Below are positions 25,944 to 36,620 of a DNA stretch of 64,000 nt, in pieces. Each line of letters opens with the position of its first letter. Positions within the stretch are counted from its first letter, which is position 1. This DNA comes from Paenibacillus bouchesdurhonensis (GTDB lineage: Bacteria; Bacillota; Bacilli; Paenibacillales; Paenibacillaceae), in NCBI RefSeq assembly GCF_900155685.1, contig NZ_LT732548.1, forward strand, positions 461,232-525,231. Reading direction: 5' to 3'. The translations under genes and the position numbers were made by a program. The notes beneath the pieces were generated by a model. The model ran no database searches. It was given only the letters and a program-made list of their open reading frames with translations, and had not been told where the DNA came from.

Positions 25944-26798
25944 ATGGTGGCATTAAATACATCCCACTTAAATATCGCTTATGGAGACCGTCTCATTGTA
26001 GAAGATCTGAACATCAATATCCCTAATGGGAAAATTACCGCTCTTGTCGGGGCTAACGGATCGGGGAAATCGACGGTGCTGAAGACAATGGCCCGGATTC
26101 TGCAACCTAAGGGCGGAGCCGTACTGTTGAACGGAAAATCCATTCATAAGCAATCGACCCGTGAAGTGGCGAAGCAGCTGGCAATTCTGCCCCAAAATCC
26201 GACGGCGCCTGACGGCCTAACGGTATATGAGCTGGTGTCGTACGGCCGTTTCCCGCACCAGAAGGGCTTTGGCAGCTTGAAATCAGAAGATAAGCAGGTT
26301 GTCGATTGGGCGATTAACGCCACCGGGATGAATGAGTTTGCGGATCGGGCGCTGGAACAGTTATCCGGGGGACAGCGGCAGCGGGCATGGATAGCTATGG
26401 CGCTTGCCCAGGAGACGGATATTCTATTTCTGGATGAACCGACGACCTTTTTGGATATGGCTCATCAGCTTGAAGTCTTGCAGTTGCTTGAGCAGCTGAA
26501 TGCGGAGTCCAGCCGAACCATCGTCATGGTCGTGCATGACTTGAATCATGCGGCAAGATATGCCCATCACATGATTGCAATCAAGAAAGGGCAAGCCATC
26601 GCAGAAGGAGCACCGGCAGAAGTGGTAACGTCCTCGGTTTTGCGAGAAGTATTTGGCATCGAAGCCGATATAGTAACGGATCCGCGCAGTGGGGTTCCGC
26701 TATGCCTTCCGTATGAATTGTACCGGGTAGCCGAAAGCAAAGGGCAGCTCCCGAAGAGCAGCGTTCTTACCGGTGAAAAGGTAGCCGCATATTTATAG
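25944..26798 (+). CDS. Iron-siderophore ABC transporter ATP-binding protein (FecE/YusV-like)
   Basis: 284 residues. Walker A is GANGSGKS, the signature LSGGQRQR, Walker B ILFLDEP and the switch His is in VVHDLN. It is about 30 residues longer than typical FecE ATPases at the C terminus. No permease or binding protein is adjacent, so like YusV of Bacillus subtilis it may energise several permeases encoded elsewhere. A perfect Fur box lies 95 bases upstream. AAGGGAG precedes the ATG. Confidence 0.92.
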   Translation: MVALNTSHLNIAYGDRLIVEDLNINIPNGKITALVGANGSGKSTVLKTMARILQPKGGAVLLNGKSIHKQSTREVAKQLAILPQNPTAPDGLTVYELVSYGRFPHQKGFGSLKSEDKQVVDWAINATGMNEFADRALEQLSGGQRQRAWIAMALAQETDILFLDEPTTFLDMAHQLEVLQLLEQLNAESSRTIVMVVHDLNHAARYAHHMIAIKKGQAIAEGAPAEVVTSSVLREVFGIEADIVTDPRSGVPLCLPYELYRVAESKGQLPKSSVLTGEKVAAYL

Positions 26799-26901
26799 CC
26801 GCTAAGGCATTTATGCAGCCGACCGCCGTCATGCAGCGAAGCGCCTCGCGCGGGAGCGGCGCGTGGTGCGAGAATACGGCAGGCCAAAGCAGGAGGAGAA
26901 T

Positions 26902-27711
26902 ATGGATCGACAGGCTATCGACTATCAATTTCTAGAGCAGCATTGTCACGTAGTCCGTGACTATAGAGAGCAGGCCATCTTCACGATGGAAGGGAAGGAC
27001 TTCCTAGACCGGCAATGTGCGGAACGGTTTCTGACTCAGTACCAAACCGAAATCAAGGGGCTCGATGTCCAGGTTGCAGCGACGTATTTTGCGGCAAGCT
27101 GGCGAGTTCTTTGCACGGCGCTGCATTATATGGTTTCATTAACGAGCTCTCGCTTAGACTTCAAATTGGAGAACTTAACGTTACAGATCGTCCTGGTGCG
27201 TCAATTTCCGACGATCTTTTTCGTGCTGCATGATGATGCAGAGCAGAAATGGCCCGAAGGGGATGCAAGCGAGTGGCGGGAAGAGCAACTGGGCTGCTTT
27301 TACAAGGAGACGCTGCGGCCGATTATGGAGGCGGCAGCCGACATATCCAAGCTTCCCGTAACACAGCTGTGGGGACAGCTGCCTCTGGGTGTGGTTTATT
27401 ATCTTCAGCAATTAGCAAACCGGTTGGAATCCGAGGAGCAGCGTGACCTGCTAAGGGAAGACTATGAATATGTAAAGACGATTTCGGCCGATTGGTTTGG
27501 TATTAAGCGTAATCCGTTTGTTCTAAAGGAAATTATGGTGGATAATCCCTATGTGCATGGCGAGAAGATGCCTTTAAAGCCGACGTGCTGTCTTGCCTAT
27601 CGAACGGATACAGGCCATGGATATTGCTATAGCTGCCCTAAGCTGACCAGAACGCAGAGGGAGCAAAAGCGGGCCGAACTGATGCAGCGCCAATTAGAAT
27701 CCAGTAAATAA
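26902..27711 (+). CDS. Ferric-siderophore reductase, FhuF-like (2Fe-2S)
   Basis: About 269 residues. The C terminus carries CCLAYRTDTGHGYCYSC, the Cys-Cys-x10-Cys-x2-Cys pattern that binds the [2Fe-2S] cluster of FhuF-type reductases. The N-terminal part is alpha-helical and family-like ('WRVLCTALHYMVSL'). It releases iron from imported siderophore in the cytoplasm. ATG 26902 follows AGGAGGAG. It is about 100 bases after the ATPase gene and presumably Fur-controlled with it; a terminator overlaps the stop codon. Confidence 0.88.
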   Translation: MDRQAIDYQFLEQHCHVVRDYREQAIFTMEGKDFLDRQCAERFLTQYQTEIKGLDVQVAATYFAASWRVLCTALHYMVSLTSSRLDFKLENLTLQIVLVRQFPTIFFVLHDDAEQKWPEGDASEWREEQLGCFYKETLRPIMEAAADISKLPVTQLWGQLPLGVVYYLQQLANRLESEEQRDLLREDYEYVKTISADWFGIKRNPFVLKEIMVDNPYVHGEKMPLKPTCCLAYRTDTGHGYCYSCPKLTRTQREQKRAELMQRQLESSK

Positions 27712-27734
27712 GCCGCCTCGAAGGGCGGCTTTTG
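27711..27734 (+). terminator. Terminator after the FhuF-like gene
   Basis: AGCCGCC (27711-27717) pairs with GGCGGCT (27724-27730), followed by TTTTG. It starts at the last base of the stop codon. Confidence 0.8.
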
Positions 27735-27749
27735 TCATGGGATTTTAAA

Positions 27750-28385
27750 TTATTCCTTAAGCGATTGCAAAGCATGCGCGATCGAGGTATCTCCCGCGAT
27801 CAAATTAAAGGCGGTGTTCTCCGTTTCGGGCAGCGTGAGAGCAAGGACGGCTGTCTGGGCTAGATCACCTCGTGAAATAAACCCCGAATGGGTAAATTCA
27901 TGGTGTACAGATACTTTGCCGATTGGTAATTCGTCCGTCAGTCCCACAGGACGTACGATGGTATGACAAAGCGTGCTCGCCTCGAGCACTTTTTCGGCCC
28001 GGCGTTTGGCTAATAAGTATGGTTTAAGAATTTTCGGCATTTGTTCTGGCTCCAATGTTCCCATAGAGCTTATAAGGACAAAACGCTTAACTCCGAGTAA
28101 TTGGGATTGCTCGATCAAGCGAACGGTTCCGAGATGGTCAATTTCCTCGGGATCGCATTTATCTCCTGCGCCGACTGCGCAAATGACGGCATCCGCACCG
28201 TCCAGACCTTCCGAGAATGCAGATCTTAAATCTCCGATATAAGGTGTAGCCCCCCATTCAAGTAATTTATTCCGCTGTGTCTCGCTGCGAACCAGCCCCC
28301 TTACCTTATAATTTTTCTTTTGAAGCGCTTTAACAATATGCCGACCTGTTCTTCCGTGTGCTCCCGCCACGAATACGGTGTACAT
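27750..28385 (-). CDS. NAD(P)-binding atypical SDR family protein (YwnB-like)
   Basis: 211 residues. The Rossmann start is MYTVFVAGAHGRTGRHIVKA, then 'VICAVGAG', 'GVKRFVLISSMG' and 'HTIVRPVGLTDE', the pattern of extended or atypical SDRs that lack a classic active site. It probably binds NADPH and may sense redox state or reduce a small substrate. I chose ATG 28385 (GGAGGG 6 bases upstream) over the open frame to 28457. It is divergent from the NADH oxidase gene, and the operators there may also influence it. Confidence 0.85.
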   Translation of the reverse strand: MYTVFVAGAHGRTGRHIVKALQKKNYKVRGLVRSETQRNKLLEWGATPYIGDLRSAFSEGLDGADAVICAVGAGDKCDPEEIDHLGTVRLIEQSQLLGVKRFVLISSMGTLEPEQMPKILKPYLLAKRRAEKVLEASTLCHTIVRPVGLTDELPIGKVSVHHEFTHSGFISRGDLAQTAVLALTLPETENTAFNLIAGDTSIAHALQSLKE

Positions 28386-28476
28386 GGGCAGCCCTCCGAT
28401 ATCTAGATGATATTGGTAATTCTCCCGAATTACAGGGTTATTTATCATTACCCGCACAAAAAAAATTGATAGCCTC

Positions 28477-28505
28477 TTGCAATGTGAAAAAGATCACACT
28501 ATAAT
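28477..28505 (+). promoter_or_regulatory. Sigma-A promoter of nox with palindrome TGTGAAAAAGATCACA in the spacer
   Basis: TTGCAA (28477-28482) and TATAAT (28500-28505) are exactly 17 bp apart. The palindrome at 28483-28498 fills the spacer, a repressor position. It fits Rex (11 of 14) and also the Fnr/CRP half sites TGTGA-N6-TCACA; its location argues for Rex. Confidence 0.75.
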
Positions 28506-28515
28506 AAGAGTCACA

Positions 28516-28533
28516 AGGTGAATGATTTCACAA
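28516..28533. promoter_or_regulatory. Rex-like operator 2
   Basis: AGGTGAATGATTTCACAA matches the Rex box TTGTGAAnnnnTTCACAA in 12 of 14 defined positions. It starts a few bases after the predicted transcription start. Confidence 0.7.
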
Positions 28534-28547
28534 ATACATTGCTTTTT

Positions 28548-28565
28548 AAGTGATATATTTCACAA
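28548..28565. promoter_or_regulatory. Rex-like operator 3
   Basis: AAGTGATATATTTCACAA matches the Rex box in 11 of 14 positions. It is 32 bp downstream of operator 2, about three helical turns, in the nox leader. Confidence 0.62.
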
Positions 28566-28624
28566 TAAACACCCCGATTTTTGAACAATATATAACATCG
28601 GGCGATTATAAGGAGGAAGAAATG

Positions 28625-29986
28625 ATGAGAGTAGCAGTTATTGGATGTACGCATGCAGGGACGGCAGCCATTGTAAATACAGCACAATTGTACCCCGAGG
28701 CAGAGATTACCGTATACGAGCGTAATGACAACATTTCCTTCCTGTCATGCGGCATTGCCCTATATGTCGGCGGCGTGGTCAAGGATCCCCAAGGATTGTT
28801 CTATTCTTCGCCGGGGCAGCTTGCGGAGTTAGGGGTAAAGACGAAAATGCTTCATGAAGTCATCTCCGTAGATACGGATCAAAAGGAGTTAACCGCGCGT
28901 AATTTAGAGACCGGGGAAGAGTTTGTAGATGATTTCGATAAGCTTATCGTGACGACGGGATCTTGGCCTGTTGTGCCGAAGTTTCCAGGGATCGAACTGG
29001 ATAACATTATCCTGTCCAAAAATTTCAATCATTCCAATATGATCATTGAAAAAGGAAGAGAAGCGCAAAATATCGTGGTGGTTGGCGCTGGATATATCGG
29101 CATTGAACTTGTCGAAGCTTTTCAGATGAATGGGAAGAACGTCACGCTAATTGATGCAGAGCAGCGGATCCTGAGCAAATATCTGGATGCGGAATATACA
29201 GATCTGATCGAGGATTCACTTCGCGAGCGGGGAATTGCGTTGGCGCTCGGCGAGAAGGTTGAACGTTTTGAAGGTGCTGATAGCAAGGTAACTACCGTCG
29301 TTACGGATCATGGACAATATGCTGCAGATGTCGTCATTCTGTGTATTGGCTTCAAGCCAAATACAGCGCTGCTGAAAGGGCAGGTCGATATGCTGGATAA
29401 CGGTGCCATTATCGTGGATGAGTATATGCGCACGAGCAAACGCGATGTATACGCGGCAGGCGATAGCTGTGCTATCTACTATAATCCGCTCAAAGACCAT
29501 GCGTATATACCTCTCGCAACTAACGCGGTGCGCATGGGAACCCTCGCCGCTCGCAACCTGGTATCTCCGACGGTGAAATACATGGGAACACAAGGAACCT
29601 CTGGCATTAAAATTTATGAGAATAATATTGCGGGAACAGGCTTGACTGAGACTGCGGCCAAGGAGGCGGGGCTTCAAGTGGATTCAGTACTTGTGACGGA
29701 CAGCTATCGTCCGGAGTTTATGCCTACTCACGAGCCGGTCATGCTGAAGCTCGTCTATGAGAAAGGAACAAGACGCATTCTTGGAGCCCAAATCATGTCC
29801 AAGGTAGACCTGACGCAATCGATAAATACGATCTCTGTATGCATACAGAACGACATGAAGATGGAGGAGCTTGCATTTGTGGATTTCTTCTTCCAGCCGC
29901 ATTTTAACAAGCCGTGGAATTTTTTGAACAGTGCCGGCTTGCAGGCGCTCCCCGAAGTGCCAGCGCGTGAAATCGTACATGCTTAA
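28625..29986 (+). CDS. nox: NADH oxidase, water-forming type (CoA-disulfide reductase family)
   Basis: 453 residues. VAVIGCTHAGTAAI (FAD site) and NDNISFLSCGIALYVGG, with the redox Cys at position 42, match Nox enzymes that reduce O2 to water with NADH through Cys42-SOH. A second dinucleotide motif is VVVGAGYIGIELVEAF. ATG 28622 is also possible (AGGAGG 5 bases away), but 28625 gives the family numbering and an 8-base spacing. It regenerates NAD+ in the cytoplasm. Three Rex-like sites around the promoter fit induction when NADH rises. Confidence 0.92.
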   Translation: MRVAVIGCTHAGTAAIVNTAQLYPEAEITVYERNDNISFLSCGIALYVGGVVKDPQGLFYSSPGQLAELGVKTKMLHEVISVDTDQKELTARNLETGEEFVDDFDKLIVTTGSWPVVPKFPGIELDNIILSKNFNHSNMIIEKGREAQNIVVVGAGYIGIELVEAFQMNGKNVTLIDAEQRILSKYLDAEYTDLIEDSLRERGIALALGEKVERFEGADSKVTTVVTDHGQYAADVVILCIGFKPNTALLKGQVDMLDNGAIIVDEYMRTSKRDVYAAGDSCAIYYNPLKDHAYIPLATNAVRMGTLAARNLVSPTVKYMGTQGTSGIKIYENNIAGTGLTETAAKEAGLQVDSVLVTDSYRPEFMPTHEPVMLKLVYEKGTRRILGAQIMSKVDLTQSINTISVCIQNDMKMEELAFVDFFFQPHFNKPWNFLNSAGLQALPEVPAREIVHA

Positions 29987-30029
29987 TTATCTTCTGTAAA
30001 TAGCACCCAATCCTAATCCAACGAGTATG

Positions 30030-30072
30030 GCCACTGCCGAGGGAGATACATCCTATGCGCAGTGGCTTCTTA
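30030..30072 (+). terminator. Putative terminator after nox
   Basis: GCCACTGC (30030-30037) pairs with GCAGTGGC (30059-30066), followed by TTCTT. The loop is long and the T run weak. Confidence 0.5.
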
Positions 30073-30081
30073 CCTGTCTAA

Positions 30082-30125
30082 CGTGACTTTTGTTACATTG
30101 TTGGCGCAGCAAGGCACGATACAAT
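30082..30125 (+). promoter_or_regulatory. Fnr-like site at about -41.5 and -10 box of the formate/nitrite channel gene
   Basis: CGTGACTTTTGTTACA (30082-30097) matches TGTGA-N6-TCACA in 8 of 10 positions. TACAAT (30120-30125) gives a predicted start near 30131, which places the site centre at about -41.5, the classic activator position. No good -35 box is present, as expected for an activated promoter. Confidence 0.55.
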
Positions 30126-30176
30126 AATGATGAAATAGAGATAGAGTAGTGTCTAGTTATAGAGGAGATGATAACC

Positions 30177-30998
30177 ATGGCTTATTACAAACCTCCGCAA
30201 ATCGCGGAAATAACCGTGGATACGGGAGTCCAGAAGGCACGCAATCCGCTTCTGACGGTGATGATATTAGGATTTCTTGGCGGAGCCTTTATCGCTCTTG
30301 GCTTTTTGCTCGATATTCGAGTGATCAGCAACGCGCCCCAGGAATGGGGAAGCATTGTTAATTTCATCGGTGCTGCCGTGTTCCCGATCGGTCTTATTCT
30401 CGTTCTGCTGGCGGGCGGCGAATTGCTTACGGGCAATATGATGGCTGTGCCGTTGGCACGAATGGCTAAGCGCATCACGACGCTGGAAATGCTGAAGAAC
30501 ATCGTGCTCATTACCCTTGCTAATTTTCTGGGAGCTGTCTTTGTCGCCTATTTCTTCGGGCATGTCGTCGGATTGACAGCCAGCGGCCCTTATCTCGATA
30601 AGTTAATTGCTATGGCAGGGCATAAGCTGGATGATAGCTTCCTGCAGGCCTTCGTATCCGGGATCGGCTGCAACTGGCTCGTTGCCCTTGCTGTCTGGCT
30701 GTCCTACGGCGCGGATAATATGAGCGGCAAAATTCTCGGCATTTGGTTTCCGACTATGGCTTTCGTTGCTATTGGCTTCCAGCACGTTGTGGCCAACATG
30801 TTCTTAATTCCGGCAGCGATCTTTGAAGGTTATTTCTCATGGGGAGATTATATTAGAAATTTCGTGCCTGTCTGGCTGGGTAATTTGACCGGCGGCGCAC
30901 TGTTTGTAGCGGGAGCCTACTGGACGGCTTATCTTAAGGATAAGGGCAAGCAGGTTAGTGCTAGCTCAGCAGCTGCTAACGGTCGAAAATCGGCTTAA
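30177..30998 (+). CDS. Formate/nitrite channel (FNT family, NirC/FocA-like)
   Basis: About 273 residues with six membrane helices. FNT patterns include 'GGAFIALGFLLDI', 'AGGELLTGNMM', 'GIGCNWLVALAVWLSYGADNMSGKILGIWFP' and 'GFQHVVANMF', where the GCNWLV helix break and His line the pore. It is a pentameric channel for formate or nitrite in the cell membrane. The ribosome site GAGGAGA precedes ATG 30177. An Fnr-like site upstream and a molybdo-oxidoreductase gene downstream suggest oxygen-limited metabolism. Confidence 0.93.
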   Translation: MAYYKPPQIAEITVDTGVQKARNPLLTVMILGFLGGAFIALGFLLDIRVISNAPQEWGSIVNFIGAAVFPIGLILVLLAGGELLTGNMMAVPLARMAKRITTLEMLKNIVLITLANFLGAVFVAYFFGHVVGLTASGPYLDKLIAMAGHKLDDSFLQAFVSGIGCNWLVALAVWLSYGADNMSGKILGIWFPTMAFVAIGFQHVVANMFLIPAAIFEGYFSWGDYIRNFVPVWLGNLTGGALFVAGAYWTAYLKDKGKQVSASSAAANGRKSA

Positions 30999-31251
30999 TT
31001 TACTAGGCGAAAATATTTTGCAGCGTAGGCCTTTCTCATAACCGACGGCATATTGCCGGGCGGAGGGAGAGGCTTATTTGCGTTCTATATCGGCGGATCT
31101 ATATGGAGAAGGGCTTTGATCGGCCCTGAATTGAGCCTTTACATCAATTTGCAAAGAGCTATATGATAGGTTTGATACAAGTAGATATCCAATAATAGAT
31201 TTGAGCATAATCCTTCGCTCACTGCATGTTTGGGAAAGGTGTGTATAAAGC

Positions 31252-33339
31252 ATGATTCACGAACAGAATGGAATATTTCCGGCTGTGTGTCCGCTCGATT
31301 GCCCCGACACCTGCGGCCTGTTACTGCATAAAGAAGATGGAAAAATCGTCAAGGTTGCTGGAAATCCAGAACATCCGATCACCAAAGGCGCTATCTGCAA
31401 TAAAGTCCGCAACATGACGGAGCGGGTATATCATCCAGAACGTATTCTCTATCCGCTCAGACGCATTGGCGCCAAGGGAGAGGGGAAATTTGAAAGGATT
31501 TCCTGGGAAGAAGCGATCGGGGAGATTGCCTCGAAATTTACGGAACTAATTCGGGAGCATGGCTCAGAGAGCATTATGCCCTACAGCTTCTACGGGAATA
31601 TGGGAGCGCTCAGCGTGGACGGCATGGATCGCCGCTTCTTCCATAGACTTGGCTCGACCCGGCTGGATCAAGGCATTTGCAGCGCGGCTGGCAATGTGGG
31701 CTGGAAGTATACAATGGGATTTATGGGAGGGACGAGCCCGGAGGACACGGCCAAGGCGAAGTTGTTCATCGTATGGGGACAGAATACGGTGAGCACGAAT
31801 ATGCATGCGTGGTCAATCATCGAGAAGGCGCGCAAGCAGGGAGCGAAGCTGGTCGTGATCGATGTGCATCGGAATCGAACCGGCGATCGCGCGGACTGGT
31901 TCATCCCACTGCATCCAGGAACCGATTCGGCGCTGGCGCTAGGCATGATGCATGTCTTGTTTGAGCAGGGGCTTGTGAATGAGGAGTTTCTTGCGCAATA
32001 CACGATTGGCTATGAAGAGCTCCGTGAGCATGTGAAACAATACACGCCGGACAAGGTCTCGGCGATTACGGGGGTGCCGGCGCAGCATATCGTGCAGCTG
32101 GCTCGGATGTACGGAGAGACGTCCCCTGCATTCATTCAAATCGGCAACGGACTTCAGCATCATGACAATGGGGGCATGAATGTCCGGGCGATTGTTTGTC
32201 TCCCTGCATTAACGGGGCAATGGCTTGTCGAGGGAGGCGGGGCGATCAAGTCAAATGGAGATTATGCAAAGTTCAATGGAGCCGCTTTGGCCCGTCCCGA
32301 TCTGCGTCCGAACCCGAATGTCCGGGTTGTCAGCATGAATCAGCTTGGCGAGACGCTGTTGTCCCTTGATCCGCCAATTCGCGGGATGTTCGTCTACTGC
32401 TCCAATCCAGCCGTGGTCGCACCGGATACAGATAAAGTAGAGCAAGGCCTGCAGCGTGAGGATTTGTTCACGGTAGTACACGATCTGTTCATGACCGATA
32501 CGGCCAAATATGCGGATATCGTCCTGCCGTCGACCTCGACCTTCGAGAATACAGATTTATATAAATCTTACTGGCATCACTACATTCAGCTTCAAGAGCC
32601 GGTTATCCCTCCGCAGGGCGAGAGCAAGAGCAATATGGAAGTGTTCAAGCTGCTTGCACAAGCCATGGGATTTGAGGAGGAGGCCTTTCTGGATACAGAG
32701 GAGGATATGGTTCGTCAGGCTTTGAATCACCCGGCTAACCCGTATATCGAGCATATTACGCTGGAACATTTGAAGGAGCATCGCTTCCTTAAGCTGAATA
32801 TGGAGCATCAGAAGCGTCATCTGGACAGCCTTCCAACTCCATCTGGCAAAATTGAGCTGTACTCACAGTGTATGGCCGAAGCGGGCCTTCCGCCGCTGCC
32901 AACCTATGTTCCACTCATTGAAGGTTATGACGGTGAACGGCGTCCGCGCAAGACTTCGCCTTATCCGCTTATGTTCATATCCCCGCCGAACCACAGCTTT
33001 CTGAACTCCACCTTCGCTAATGTGGAGAAGCTGGCGAAGCTGGAGAAGGATCCTATGCTGCAAATCCATCCCGAGGATGCCGAGGTACGGGCAATCTCGG
33101 ACGGGGACGAAGTGCTCGTCTGGAATGCCCGCGGCCAGTACCAGGCTACTGCCCAGGTGACAGAGAAAATGCTGCCGGGAACGGTGGTCAGCCAAGGCCT
33201 CTGGTGGGAGCGGGAGGGGAAGCGCCAGCGTGCAAATGCACTTACGCCGGAGCGCCTCTCCGATATGGGAAATGGAGCGACCTTCTTCTCGACTGTTGTC
33301 GAGGTAAAGCGTCAACGGAAGTGTGTGCCGAATAAATAA
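31252..33339 (+). CDS. Molybdopterin-dependent oxidoreductase (formate dehydrogenase/DMSO reductase superfamily, YyaE-like)
   Basis: 695 residues. The N-terminal [4Fe-4S] site is CPLDCPDTCG plus 'GAICNK'. Molybdopterin-binding segments follow ('FIVWGQNTVSTNMHAWSII', 'VVIDVHRNRTGDRADWFIPLHPGTD'), with a C-terminal dinucleotide-binding domain ('NHSFLNSTFANVEKL'). There is no Tat signal, so it is cytoplasmic, and no electron-transfer subunit is adjacent. The substrate is unknown; single-subunit relatives are annotated as thiosulfate-, DMSO- or formate-like enzymes. mobA and a TorD-type chaperone lie 6-7 kb downstream. Confidence 0.9.
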   Translation: MIHEQNGIFPAVCPLDCPDTCGLLLHKEDGKIVKVAGNPEHPITKGAICNKVRNMTERVYHPERILYPLRRIGAKGEGKFERISWEEAIGEIASKFTELIREHGSESIMPYSFYGNMGALSVDGMDRRFFHRLGSTRLDQGICSAAGNVGWKYTMGFMGGTSPEDTAKAKLFIVWGQNTVSTNMHAWSIIEKARKQGAKLVVIDVHRNRTGDRADWFIPLHPGTDSALALGMMHVLFEQGLVNEEFLAQYTIGYEELREHVKQYTPDKVSAITGVPAQHIVQLARMYGETSPAFIQIGNGLQHHDNGGMNVRAIVCLPALTGQWLVEGGGAIKSNGDYAKFNGAALARPDLRPNPNVRVVSMNQLGETLLSLDPPIRGMFVYCSNPAVVAPDTDKVEQGLQREDLFTVVHDLFMTDTAKYADIVLPSTSTFENTDLYKSYWHHYIQLQEPVIPPQGESKSNMEVFKLLAQAMGFEEEAFLDTEEDMVRQALNHPANPYIEHITLEHLKEHRFLKLNMEHQKRHLDSLPTPSGKIELYSQCMAEAGLPPLPTYVPLIEGYDGERRPRKTSPYPLMFISPPNHSFLNSTFANVEKLAKLEKDPMLQIHPEDAEVRAISDGDEVLVWNARGQYQATAQVTEKMLPGTVVSQGLWWEREGKRQRANALTPERLSDMGNGATFFSTVVEVKRQRKCVPNK

Positions 33340-33376
33340 GATTGCGCGATACTAAATAATTATTTTTATGTATAGG

Positions 33377-33398
33377 AAAGCCCGCGAGGGCTTTTTTC
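33377..33398 (+). terminator. Terminator after the molybdopterin oxidoreductase
   Basis: AAAGCCC-GCGA-GGGCTTT (33377-33394) followed by more T. Confidence 0.88.
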
Positions 33399-33517
33399 CT
33401 CCTTTATCGTTCATAACCGGATGAATCGAGCTGGAGCTCTCCGCGAAATCTAGGATATGACGATTTTTTGGCAAATTCCCTGAAGTGGTATAATAGGTAG
33501 TAGATCATTACGGGACG

Positions 33518-34054
33518 ATGGAAGGGATGGCAGCGCTCATGCCGGATGAATCGAATATGGCTCAGACTTCTAACCTATGGATTAGGCGATCCGAGATGAA
33601 GGATGCGGGCCAATTAATGAAGCTCGATGCATTGGTCTGGGACGGCAGGACAAGTCCTTCCCCCATCGCCTGGACATCACGGGAACAGTATTTGCAGCAA
33701 TGCCCGCCGGGCAGCCAGCTCGTTGCTGGAATCGATGGTCTAATATGCGGATACTTGGGGTTTGCCACACCGTCGGCGATGGCAAGCCATCGTCATGTGT
33801 ATGAGCTTCATGTGGCGATCCATCCTTCCTACAGGCGGCTTGGGATCGGCAGTAAATTGATGACAGCGATGAAGGAGTTGGCCGCAGAGGAGGGAATTCG
33901 GAAGCTCTGTTTGCGCGTGCTAAGCACGAACCCTTGTGCTATCGCATTTTATGAAAGCTGTGGATTTATGCTGCAGGGCAGGCTGGTTGCGGAGTACTGC
34001 ATAGAAGGTCAATATGTGGACGATATATTGATGTGGTATCCGATTATCGGCTGA
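33518..34054 (+). CDS. GNAT family N-acetyltransferase
   Basis: 178 residues or slightly fewer. The acetyl-CoA site is 'LHVAIHPSYRRLGIGSKLM' and the final GNAT motif 'NPCAIAFYESCGFMLQGRLV'. Several in-frame ATGs (33518, 33527, 33539, 33557) compete, and no ribosome site decides among them. The domain itself starts at 'LWIRRSEMKDAGQLM'. The substrate is unknown. It is a single gene. Confidence 0.85.
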   Translation: MEGMAALMPDESNMAQTSNLWIRRSEMKDAGQLMKLDALVWDGRTSPSPIAWTSREQYLQQCPPGSQLVAGIDGLICGYLGFATPSAMASHRHVYELHVAIHPSYRRLGIGSKLMTAMKELAAEEGIRKLCLRVLSTNPCAIAFYESCGFMLQGRLVAEYCIEGQYVDDILMWYPIIG

Positions 34055-34369
34055 TCCTTCCGCTTTATGATCCGATCCGACCCGACCGATCCAAGCGTCA
34101 GTTCAAAGCACATAGCATCCATAGAGACCCGCTTCCAGCGATTCCATTCTCTCGTTAACGAGCCTGCGGCAATCGCTCAGTGTCAGATTATATACATAAG
34201 GGCCGATAAGGGCGAACCTGCTTCCCAAGGCAGCTTTACGAATCGCCCGGACGGTAGTGCCTATGCCATTGAACTATTGGGAAGTTATCGGTATATTTAT
34301 AAGAAGAAAAATTGGATTAGAGCGTGGTTTGTTAAATGAGGTTCATCAAATAAGGAAAGGTTGATATTC
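34055..34369. other. 315-bp region between the GNAT gene and glnS, with an unsupported 90-codon frame
   Basis: A frame at 34067-34339 has no ribosome site and resembles no family I know. I looked for a T-box leader before glnS and found no AGGGTGGnACCGCG-like antiterminator. I do not see a clear feature here. Confidence 0.35.
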
Positions 34370-36079
<1,710 letters not shown>

Positions 36080-36098
36080 CCGCTGAATAGACCTGTTG

Positions 36099-36128
36099 AA
36101 CCCCCGCGTAAAGTACGCGGGGGTTTTG
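36099..36128 (+). terminator. Terminator after glnS
   Basis: AACCCCCGCGT pairs with ACGCGGGGGTT around AAAGT, followed by TTTG. Confidence 0.9.
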
Positions 36129-36294
36129 TGTTGTAAACTTTTATGGTATTGAATACAGGGCTCTACCTGTAGAAGTAGGCTGTTTGTGAGGCTGTAGCGG
36201 GATATTTTTAAAATTATTTTTAAAAGTTGTATTTTTAGGAAATAGTATAATATAACAAACCATAATTTATATTGACTCGATAGGAGGAGCTCAC

Positions 36295-36510
36295 GTGAAG
36301 ACATTAGATACGATTGCCCTTACACTGCTTATTATCGGCGGTATTAACTGGCTGCTGGTCGGATTGTTCCAATACGACTTGGTAGCCTCGATCTTCGGCG
36401 GGCAAGATAGCGCAGGCGCTCGGATTATTTATACGATCGTCGGAATTTGTGCTTTGTATTGCATCAAGTTTTTTGGCGGAACAGCGGTTGACAACAGAAC
36501 TGCGCGTTAA
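36295..36510 (+). CDS. DUF378 family small membrane protein
   Basis: 71 residues with two membrane helices. It has the family pattern TLLIIGGINWLLVGLFQYDL and 'IYTIVGICALYCI'. A GTG start follows ATAGGAGGAG. Its function is unknown; the family is common in Bacillota (YuzA-like). It has its own terminator. Confidence 0.9.
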   Translation: MKTLDTIALTLLIIGGINWLLVGLFQYDLVASIFGGQDSAGARIIYTIVGICALYCIKFFGGTAVDNRTAR

Positions 36511-36524
36511 TCGGTTCAAGGCAA

Positions 36525-36577
36525 AAAGAGCTGCCCCCTGTCCAGTGAATGGATGAAAGAAATCGGCAGCTTTTTTT
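36525..36577 (+). terminator. Terminator after the DUF378 gene
   Basis: AGCTGCC (36529-36535) pairs with GGCAGCT (36565-36571), with A5 before and T7 at the end. It also lies downstream of the convergent LacI-type gene. Confidence 0.75.
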
Positions 36578-36620
36578 GCGTTGCGCTGAAATGGGCTGAA
36601 TGAAGGAGAGCTCCAGTATT

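Noticed and set aside
34055-34369. T-box leader or small gene before glnS
   Set aside because: No T-box consensus or specifier-loop layout is visible, and the 90-codon frame lacks a ribosome site and family similarity.
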